A stretch of DNA of 64,000 bases from Promethearchaeota archaeon. GTDB taxonomy: Archaea; Asgardarchaeota; Lokiarchaeia; Sigyniarchaeales; SOKP01. The DNA is taken from positions 62,001 through 126,000 of the forward strand of contig JAHLWS010000077.1 of the NCBI GenBank assembly GCA_019057795.1, written 5' to 3'. Below the pieces are notes generated by a model. It did no database searches. It was not told the DNA's origin and was given only the letters and a program-made list of their open reading frames with translations. Each line of letters opens with the position of its first letter. The stretch's first letter is position 1. The position numbers and the translations under genes were made by a program. This document shows, in pieces, positions 58,140 to 64,000 of this stretch.

Positions 58140-58238
58140 TAGAGAAAAATTGGAGGATTACATGATGGAGATATTTGGGCCAAATCTGAAGGAAGGAATA
58201 AAGGATCCACTTTCATTGTAAGTCTTCCATTAGATTGA
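58140..58238 (+). pseudogene. Histidine kinase C-terminal relic
   Basis: In frame with the codon CAT at 58161, the plus strand reads HDGDIWAKSEGRNKGSTF then IVSLPLD-stop. This matches the G2 box and the last strand of HATPase domains of histidine kinases (GG.IW..SE...GSTF.V.LP). Nothing of the remaining kinase is found upstream, where the EF-2 gene ends 100 nt earlier. It is thus the truncated tail of a lost sensor kinase gene. Confidence 0.75.
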
Positions 58239-58328
58239 AACTAAAAAATTTTGATAATTAATACTACAAAATTTTTAAACAATATAAAAGGAGAATTTCT
58301 CCTTAATAAAATTCCAAGAGATTTATTA

Positions 58329-59069
58329 TTATAAATAATCAAAAAGAATATTGAGATCAGAAAAATTAAATGGTTTACAGAACAATCCATCTGCTCCAGT
58401 TTCTTTAATTTTTTTACTAGCTTCCGATTCTGGGATGGCTGATATATAAAATATAGGAATGTGTTTTAATTTATCGTCTTGTTTAATTATTTTACAAATT
58501 TCATAACCAGTAATATCAGGTAAAATTATGTCTAAAATTATCAGTTTTGGAGTTGTTCTGCTTAATTCGTCTAATGCTTTGGCTCCAGTTGTAACTCCGA
58601 AAGAGGAAAATCCATTTATTTCAAAAAAATCAGTTAACACCATGATTGTGGGAGAATCATCATCAACAATTAAAATATCATAAGTAGGATGTACCGGTTC
58701 AAACTCGTTAATAATTGAATTAATCTTTCTTTCAAGAAATACGCTTTGATCATATATCTCTTTAATCCTTAATAAAATATTTGTATCCAATTTATCGGAT
58801 TCATGTTCAAGGATTAATTGAGAAAAACCTTTAATTGAAGTGAGCGGTTCCTTTAAATCATGAGTAATTTTGGAAAAATTATTTATAAGTGATATTAGAG
58901 GTTCAGAATCAATATAAAAATTGACTGCTTTTCTAATTAACATAGAAATTGTAGTAAACTCATATTCATCTACGAATTTTTCCCATTTGTTTTTAGTATC
59001 CTCAGATACTAATATGCCTATTCGTTTTGTATCATCAGATTTTTTTTCATTTGCAGTGATCTTCATCAC
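58329..59069 (-). CDS. RHH-HisKA-receiver fusion regulator, copy 1
   Basis: This 246-residue protein joins three domains: an RHH-like N-terminus (residues 15-53, KRIGILVSEDTKNKWEKF, then ISMLIRKAVNFYI), a histidine-kinase dimerisation and phosphoacceptor helix (60-120, THDLKEPLTSIKGFSQLIL with His70) and a response-regulator receiver (130-246; acidic DDD at 136-138, phosphoacceptor Asp180 in ILDIILPD, Lys232 in CKPF). The ATP-binding kinase domain is missing. It could take phosphate from another kinase and pass it between its own His and Asp, with DNA binding by the RHH part. A paralogue lies 310 nt away on the same strand. Confidence 0.8.
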   Translation of the reverse strand: MMKITANEKKSDDTKRIGILVSEDTKNKWEKFVDEYEFTTISMLIRKAVNFYIDSEPLISLINNFSKITHDLKEPLTSIKGFSQLILEHESDKLDTNILLRIKEIYDQSVFLERKINSIINEFEPVHPTYDILIVDDDSPTIMVLTDFFEINGFSSFGVTTGAKALDELSRTTPKLIILDIILPDITGYEICKIIKQDDKLKHIPIFYISAIPESEASKKIKETGADGLFCKPFNFSDLNILFDYL

Positions 59070-59379
59070 ATTCTGACTAATTTTTTTTATTATTATATTA
59101 TTCTTTTATATAATTATAAGTTTTCACTAAAGAAATTAAATACAACTCACAAATTATCCATTTATTGAATGGTTTCCGATATATAACCAATATTTTGGTA
59201 AAAGAAATTATTAAACTTATAATATATTTTCTGAGATAATTAGTAATTTTCAATTTTTTTAGCAATAAATTCAATTTTTCTTTATTTTTTTATAGTTTGA
59301 AATCTAAAATTAAAAAATTTAAAATAAACACAAATAAAATAATAGTATAAAAATAAATATACTAAGTTGTAATATATGA
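59070..59379. other. AT-rich spacer between paralogous regulators
   Basis: About 310 nt of very AT-rich DNA with homopolymer runs. No frame, hairpin or RNA is apparent. It probably contains the promoter of copy 1, the gene to its left. Confidence 0.4.
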
Positions 59380-60123
59380 TTATTTTAAATAATCAAATAA
59401 TGTCTTAAATTGTGAGAAGTTAAAAGGTTTAAGAAAATATCCATTTGCTCCTTTTTGTTTAAAATTTTTACTTACTTCTAATTCTGGAATTGCGGTTATA
59501 AAATAGACCGGAATCTCTTTAAATCTTTGATCTTTTTTGATCTTTTCACATATTTCATATCCACTTGTATCAGGTAATATTATATCAAGTAGGATTAATT
59601 TAGGTTTTACTATATTTAACTCTTCTAATGCTTTATTTCCTGTTAAGACTCCAAAAGTGGTAAATCCTTTAGATTCAAAAAAATCGTTAAGAAGTGTAGT
59701 AGTTGGTAAATCATCTTCTACGATTAAAACATCATATTGAGGATATTTTCCTTCTAAATTAAAAAAGTATTTATCTATTTTACTTTCCAGAAAATTACTT
59801 TGCTTATAAATTTCTTTGAGTCTATATTGAAATTTAGAATCTAATTTATCTGCATAATTTTCAAGGATTAATTGGGAAAATCCTTTTATCGAAGTGAGTG
59901 GTTCTTTTAAATCATGCGATAACTTCGTTAAATCCTCTAAAAATGAATATTTGGTTTTTATTTCAATAAGAGAATCAACTGCTTTTCTGATTAATTTGGA
60001 AACAGTAGAAAAATTATTATTTTCAGCATAGTTTTCCCATTTAGTTTTTGTCGCTTCAGATACCAGAATTCCAATCCGTTTAATTTTCTCGCTATTTTTA
60101 TTTTCTTTCGGAATTAAAAACAC
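59380..60123 (-). CDS. RHH-HisKA-receiver fusion regulator, copy 2
   Basis: This 247-residue paralogue aligns with copy 1 without gaps: RHH-like part (KRIGILVSEATKTKWENY, VSKLIRKAVDSLI), HisKA helix with His70 (SHDLKEPLTSIKGFSQLIL), receiver with acidic residues 136-138 (EDD), Asp180 (LLDIILPD) and Lys232 (LKPFNF). All residues needed for phosphotransfer are kept, so both copies are probably working proteins. The separation by about 310 nt of AT-rich DNA suggests independent promoters. The tandem arrangement points to a recent duplication. Confidence 0.8.
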   Translation of the reverse strand: MFLIPKENKNSEKIKRIGILVSEATKTKWENYAENNNFSTVSKLIRKAVDSLIEIKTKYSFLEDLTKLSHDLKEPLTSIKGFSQLILENYADKLDSKFQYRLKEIYKQSNFLESKIDKYFFNLEGKYPQYDVLIVEDDLPTTTLLNDFFESKGFTTFGVLTGNKALEELNIVKPKLILLDIILPDTSGYEICEKIKKDQRFKEIPVYFITAIPELEVSKNFKQKGANGYFLKPFNFSQFKTLFDYLK

Positions 60124-60475
60124 TTTTTAAAGTTTAATTAAAATCTTTTCATTCTTAATCAATAATTAATCTTCGATAGGTAAAAATAATGTTCATTTTT
60201 TCTTTTAGAATTCTGAATCATTAATAGAAAAAGAAAGTAAATTCAAAAAATATTTACTCGAAGATTCTTTTTCTTCTATTTCTTAGTTAACTATAGACGC
60301 AAACTTTTATAAAAACCTTATGATTTTTCATTCATTAATCAAATATTACTTTATTCTTACCCCCGATATTTCTTTTTAGACTTTTTTTAAATTATTATGA
60401 AGGTATATTAATTTATATAATTTATTTCGATAAAACTGTTGTTTTATTTTTAAATAAACTACTTATTTAAACTTT
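60124..60475. other. AT-rich intergenic region
   Basis: About 350 nt with no coding frame, repeat or RNA structure recognised. It should hold the promoter of the minus-strand regulator at 59380-60123. Confidence 0.4.
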
Positions 60476-60800
60476 TTAAGAGGCAAATTTCATAATAGAA
60501 CTGCCAATCTCATAATTAGGTAAAATAATATCGACAATTCCCTCTTTAATGGCATTTTTTGGCATACCATAAACGGCACACGTTTCTTTAGATTCCACTA
60601 TTGTTTTTCCTCCAAACTTTTGGATAACACCAAGTCCTATAACGCCATCTACCCCCATTCCTGTTAGTAAAATCCCTAATACTCGACGTTTATACACTTT
60701 AGCAGCAGATATAAATAATACATCTATAGAAGGCATACAAAAATTCACGGGGGGCCCAATAAATGTTTTTATACATGGCTTTTCCGCTTTAACTATAATC
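60476..60800 (-). pseudogene. cheB: CheB methylesterase C-terminal fragment
   Basis: The minus strand encodes the end of a CheB-type chemoreceptor methylesterase: GPPVNFCMPSIDVLF, GILLTGMGVDGVIGL with the catalytic Asp, and ETCAVYGMPKNAI. The family's catalytic Ser and His, the first two thirds of the domain and any receiver are missing. Coding similarity runs upstream of the first ATG (60748) to about 60800, where the frame enters the antisense of a TFB fragment. It therefore cannot be a working enzyme and is a broken gene. Confidence 0.75.
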
Positions 60801-60804
60801 TCCT

Positions 60805-61249
60805 TCGAGGACGATCCATAACGGGCATGGTAGCGGCTTGTTTATATTATGTATGTAGAAAAATGAATTATCCTATATTTCTAATAGATATAATTAATGA
60901 ATCTTCATCGGAAAAAGAATTGATAAAAAAATGTTATACCATACTGATTAAAAAGTTTAATTTAAATGGATTTAATATTGATCCTGTCAAATTTATTCCA
61001 AGATATATAGCTGAATTAGGATTAAGCATCGAAATTGAACAGTTAACAATTAAGATTCTTAAATGTTATTTAGACGGTTTTAAGGTTAACGGAAAACACC
61101 CAAGAGGACTTTGTGCTGGAGCAATATATTTAGCTGCAAAACTTAAATATGTTAAGATCACCCAAAAAATTATTGCTGAAAGGTTTGGTATAGCTGAAAT
61201 CACTTTACGAGCACGGTATAAAGAAATACTTAAAATATTAAAATACTAA
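60805..61249 (+). pseudogene. N-terminally truncated transcription factor B
   Basis: The frame reads LRGRSITGMVAACLYYVCRK (TFB cyclin-repeat 1 signature) followed by a second cyclin repeat (FIPRYIAELGLS, HPRGLCAGAIYLAAKL, EITLRARYKEIL). The zinc ribbon, B-finger and first half of repeat 1 are absent. The homology begins before the first ATG (60827), at the junction with the CheB fragment. Such a protein could still bind TBP weakly but could not recruit polymerase normally. It is most likely a broken duplicate of tfb; an expressed short TFB-like protein starting at 60827 (140 residues) remains possible. Confidence 0.65.
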
Positions 61250-61259
61250 TAATTAAAAT

Positions 61260-61496
61260 ATGAAAACTGAGATGAAAATGGAAAGTAAAACAATTATATA
61301 TATCCCTCATGTGTGCCCCTATTGTGATTCTAAGAAAGTAACTCATAAAAACGGATTTATTGAGGGTAGCCATTTAAAAATCCCATTATTTTGCCTTAAA
61401 TGTGGAAAACGTTCAATAGAAAAATATTATATCGAATATTGTGAAACTGTGGGAGGAGATTTCTTTAGAAAATCCATGTTCCAAATATCAGAATAG
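61260..61496 (+). CDS. Small zinc-ribbon protein
   Basis: The 78-residue protein contains one zinc ribbon, CPYC (residues 19-22), about 22 residues, CLKC (45-48), followed by basic residues. It begins ten nt after the TFB fragment. It has no other recognisable domain. Proteins of this size and pattern are common in archaea and usually bind nucleic acid, but this is a general statement for the fold only. Confidence 0.55.
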   Translation: MKTEMKMESKTIIYIPHVCPYCDSKKVTHKNGFIEGSHLKIPLFCLKCGKRSIEKYYIEYCETVGGDFFRKSMFQISE

Positions 61497-61528
61497 AAGA
61501 TGAATTAATAAATGAATGAACAAATAAA

Positions 61529-61599
61529 TGCGCCTGCCGGGAATTGAACCCGGGACGCTGACTTGGGAAGCCAGCATATTACCACTATACTACAAGCGC
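61529..61599 (-). tRNA. tRNA-Gly(CCC)
   Basis: The minus strand folds as a complete cloverleaf: acceptor GCGCTTG/CAGGCGC, a D-arm GTAT...ATAT, anticodon stem CTGGC/GTCAG with loop TTCCCAA (anticodon CCC), T-arm CCGGG-TTCAATT-CCCGG and discriminator A. There is no intron and no CCA. It lies between a zinc-ribbon gene and a nicotinamidase gene. Confidence 0.95.
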
Positions 61600-61686
61600 A
61601 AAAATATAGAAAATTAATAATAATAAATGAGATTTTATAAATAAATTTTTTTACAAGTTGTGGTTTATTATTAATTAAATTTCAAA

Positions 61687-62373
61687 ATGGGTAGCACCAT
61701 GAATATTGAGAATTTAAAATTTCAAAAAAATATTACGATTAACAGCAACGATTCACTACTTATAATTGATATGCAGCACGATTTTATGCCGGGGGGAGCT
61801 TTACCTGTCGAAGAAGGCGATCAGATTATAGATAACATTAATTTAGTCGCTAAAATTTTTAAGAATAACAATGGGATAGTTGTATTAACACAAGATTGGC
61901 ATCCAAAAAATCATAAGTCATTTGCAAGCAGCTATGCTGGGAAAAGTCCCGGAAATAAGTTTCAATCCGAAGGAATTGGTCCAATTCTTTGGCCAGATCA
62001 TTGCGTTCAAGGCACACAAGGTGCAAAATTTCACGAAAAATTAAAATCGGATTTAGCTAATGCTATTATTCGTAAGGGCTATAATATCGATGTAGATAGT
62101 TATTCTGGATTTATTGAAAACGATAAAAAATCAGAAACAGGTTTGGCGGGACTTTTGAAATCATTGAATATTAAAAGGATCTTTATTTGTGGATTAGCGT
62201 TAGACTATTGTTGCTATTTTACTGCGATTGATGGCATCGATTTTGGTTTTGAGGTTTACTTTTTAGTAAATTTAACTAAAGGCATAGATTTGCCCCCGGG
62301 AAACATCTCTAACTCTTTAGAGAATATGAGAAATAAAGGAATTAAATTCGTAGTTAAGGATAGTTTTATATAA
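61687..62373 (+). CDS. pncA: Nicotinamidase
   Basis: This 228-residue isochorismatase-fold enzyme has all PncA landmarks: catalytic Asp28 in IIDMQHDF followed by MPGGALPV, metal ligands Asp70 and His72 in TQDWHP with a third His (105) in LWPDHCVQGT, Lys130 in IRKGYN, and nucleophile Cys175 in GLALDYCC. It hydrolyses nicotinamide to nicotinate for NAD salvage. ATG codons at positions 1 and 5 are both possible starts. A phosphatase gene follows after ten nt on the same strand, so the two are probably co-transcribed. Confidence 0.92.
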   Translation: MGSTMNIENLKFQKNITINSNDSLLIIDMQHDFMPGGALPVEEGDQIIDNINLVAKIFKNNNGIVVLTQDWHPKNHKSFASSYAGKSPGNKFQSEGIGPILWPDHCVQGTQGAKFHEKLKSDLANAIIRKGYNIDVDSYSGFIENDKKSETGLAGLLKSLNIKRIFICGLALDYCCYFTAIDGIDFGFEVYFLVNLTKGIDLPPGNISNSLENMRNKGIKFVVKDSFI

Positions 62374-62383
62374 GGGTAAAATC

Positions 62384-62881
62384 ATGAAGCCTTTTACGAA
62401 TGACAAACCTAAGAGTTTTCCATACAGCAAAGTTTTAGTAGCTTGTAGTGTAAATACCGCTAGAAGTCCAATGACAGAAGGATTTTTAAAAGATTTCTTT
62501 GCTCGTAATAATATGAAAGTAGAAGTGTATTCTGGTGGAATTTCTTCGAACGCTAGAGATGGAATGCTTATTTCTCTTGACGCGAAATTTGTAATGAAAG
62601 AATTTTTTATAGACCTACCAGAAGATGCACTCTCGATTGATTTAAAAAAACGACCTAAATTAATACAACGGCCAGATTTAATCCTCACGCTAACTGATAA
62701 ACATAAAAAAGAACTTATTGACTATACTAACTCAGATAATAAAGAGATTTACACTCTAAGAGAATTTGCGGGAGAAAATGGGGACATCGAAGACCCTTCA
62801 ATGAAAGGACTTGAAGGTTTTCGCAAAGCTCGGGACGAGATAAAAAGATGTTTGGATAAAGGTTTAAGAAAATATTTGTGA
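62384..62881 (+). CDS. Low-molecular-weight protein-tyrosine-phosphatase-like protein
   Basis: The 165-residue protein contains the P-loop CSVNTARS (Cys21 to Arg27, C-x5-R-S) near its N-terminus and a DIEDPSMKG block near the end, where the general-acid Asp of the family lies. It is thus an LMW-PTP-fold enzyme; the substrate may be phosphotyrosine, another phosphate ester or arsenate. The active residues are complete. It starts ten nt after pncA and is probably in the same operon. Confidence 0.85.
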   Translation: MKPFTNDKPKSFPYSKVLVACSVNTARSPMTEGFLKDFFARNNMKVEVYSGGISSNARDGMLISLDAKFVMKEFFIDLPEDALSIDLKKRPKLIQRPDLILTLTDKHKKELIDYTNSDNKEIYTLREFAGENGDIEDPSMKGLEGFRKARDEIKRCLDKGLRKYL

Positions 62882-62887
62882 AATTTT

Positions 62888-63781
62888 CTAACTGGTTTTG
62901 ATAAAATTAATTAAGTAATCACTCAATATAGTTTCAATATTTTTTATTCCTCTAAATCCTGGAAAATCGTTAAGATCTATGAAATAATACTTATTGCTAT
63001 TGACGGGCTGAATCAGGTCGAACCCAAATATTTTTAAATTCATTTCTATTGAAAGGATTTGGGCTAGATTATGAATTTCTTTAGTTATTTTAAATTCTTT
63101 TCTTTTGATTGTGTCAACATCGATATTATCATGCTTCTTTTTCAAATATATATAAATCGGATTTTCTCTTATAATCCCAAACGTTTTGTCTCCTATTACA
63201 TAAATCTTTCTTTCAAAGCCATCACACTCAATAAATTTTTGAATGTAAATGTCGTAGTATAATAAATGTTTATATCTTTCGCAAAAAATATTTATTTCTT
63301 CTATCTTTCGAACTAGAAAATTGAATCTATTGTATTTATCGTGTTGATAATGACTTTTAAGTACAATAGGTAATTTCGGAGTTGCCCATTTCTTAAATTT
63401 TTGAACATCTGTAATATTATTATTCCAGGAATTTGGTAGAGCGAATTTCTTCCTGATTTGAGGGTTGTTTTTAAAGACTCTTCTTAGAGCATAATCAAGA
63501 GCGATCTTGTTTTTGCATGTTAAAACAGCATCAACATTATGGAATGTCGGAATTTTATTTATTTTAGCAAAATGAAGTAGATCAATAGAACAATCGTTTC
63601 TTATTTTAGCAATTATTAAATCTGCTTCTTTAATCGCTTTAGGCATTCTGGAAAGGTTGAAAAATTTCTTTGTAGGATCGTGAAAGTATAAATTGACATC
63701 TGGAATAGTTTTGAGCTTGTTTATAACGCTTTTTATGATTTCGTGATCTTCTCTTGCTGAAAAAACGACCTTTTTGACCAT
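62888..63781 (-). CDS. ATP-grasp enzyme, ITPK/RimK-like
   Basis: This 297-residue protein has an ATP-grasp layout: an N-terminal preATP-grasp part (residues 1-95), an ATP-binding block (LPIVLKSHYQHDKYN and YDIYIQKFIECDGFERKIYVIG) and a metal-binding C-terminus FIDLNDFPGFRG with the D-x-N motif. DLNDFPG is close to the DINYFPG motif of inositol tris/tetrakisphosphate kinases and also to RimK-like ligases. Therefore it phosphorylates a polyol or ligates an amino acid; which one cannot be told. It is convergent with the phosphatase gene, the two stops being seven nt apart. Confidence 0.75.
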   Translation of the reverse strand: MVKKVVFSAREDHEIIKSVINKLKTIPDVNLYFHDPTKKFFNLSRMPKAIKEADLIIAKIRNDCSIDLLHFAKINKIPTFHNVDAVLTCKNKIALDYALRRVFKNNPQIRKKFALPNSWNNNITDVQKFKKWATPKLPIVLKSHYQHDKYNRFNFLVRKIEEINIFCERYKHLLYYDIYIQKFIECDGFERKIYVIGDKTFGIIRENPIYIYLKKKHDNIDVDTIKRKEFKITKEIHNLAQILSIEMNLKIFGFDLIQPVNSNKYYFIDLNDFPGFRGIKNIETILSDYLINFIKTS

Positions 63782-63916
63782 AATTAATTCTTAAAAAAGC
63801 GGCACATGTTCTTAAATCTTCCTTAATCCTTATTTTTTTTAAAGTTTAAATTAATTAAAATTTAATTAATTATTATTAATTACATCTTTAAATTTAACCA
63901 GAATGTGGAGATTCTA

Positions 63917-64000
63917 TTGAAAGAAAAAAAATTTAGCAAATTTTTAAGGAGACAAGTATTACTGATTGGATTACTTTATTGCGGTGATTATATTTTCTTC
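63917..64000 (+). CDS. Possible start of a gene, 3' end outside window
   Basis: From the TTG at 63917 (or the GTG at 63905) a frame stays open to the end: KEKKFSKFLRRQVLLIGL and so on, a basic N-terminus followed by a hydrophobic stretch. A TATA-like CTTTAAATTT lies at about 63886-63895. Only 28 codons are visible, so it is tentative. Confidence 0.3.
   Translation, partial: MKEKKFSKFLRRQVLLIGLLYCGDYIFF

Overview
The window looks like chromosome of an AT-rich archaeon, most probably an Asgard archaeon (Lokiarchaeia-like). The basis is archaeal information-processing genes (the KH/beta-CASP termination nuclease aCPSF1, an EF-2 family GTPase, a TFB fragment, tRNAs without encoded CCA and one tRNA with an off-position intron) together with eukaryote-like pieces (tandem PCI/UFL1-type winged helices, TPR/PCI protein, LRR relic, Par14-like parvulin, ITPK-like ATP-grasp). 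No plasmid, virus or insertion-sequence module was recognised. Lineage is an inference; there is no rRNA in the window.

Layout. 1-5.5 kb is a decayed accessory region: a 5'-truncated zinc-binding membrane protein, an LRR relic, a TPR/PCI protein followed by a broken second copy of its C-terminus, and two regulators or unknowns. 5.5-39.5 kb is one gigantic gene: an 11,220-residue open frame, probably longer because a 5' part lies in the neighbouring frame across a run of ten A. It encodes a membrane-tethered surface protein with N-terminal membrane helices, about 9,000 residues of beta-rich adhesin-like modules, more membrane helices near the C-terminus and a helical C-terminal domain. Two tandemly duplicated zinc-ribbon genes, a small exported membrane-anchored protein, a GT87-type glycosyltransferase and a CcdA/NicO-like membrane protein follow on the same strand (39.5-43.3 kb). 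They may form a cell-surface locus with the giant gene.

43.4-48 kb, plus strand: a zinc-finger/tandem winged-helix protein with an adaptin- or COP-appendage-like C-terminus, a NikR-like regulator, a cysteine-rich ferredoxin and a parvulin. 48.0-48.4 kb carries a tRNA-Gln interrupted in its T-loop and a candidate 150-nt structured RNA. 48.6-54.6 kb, minus strand: a small protein coupled to a seven-helix membrane protein, a dGTPase-like HD hydrolase, a NapH-type polyferredoxin, an SRPBCC protein and aCPSF1. 55.0-58.1 kb, plus strand: purN and a divergent EF-2 without the diphthamide loop, separated by a second candidate structured RNA.

58.1-61.5 kb is a graveyard of signalling genes: a histidine-kinase tail, two tandem RHH-HisKA-receiver fusions, a CheB C-terminal fragment placed head to head with an N-terminally truncated TFB, and a small zinc ribbon. 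61.5-64 kb holds tRNA-Gly, a nicotinamidase, a low-molecular-weight phosphatase, an ATP-grasp enzyme and possibly the start of one more gene.
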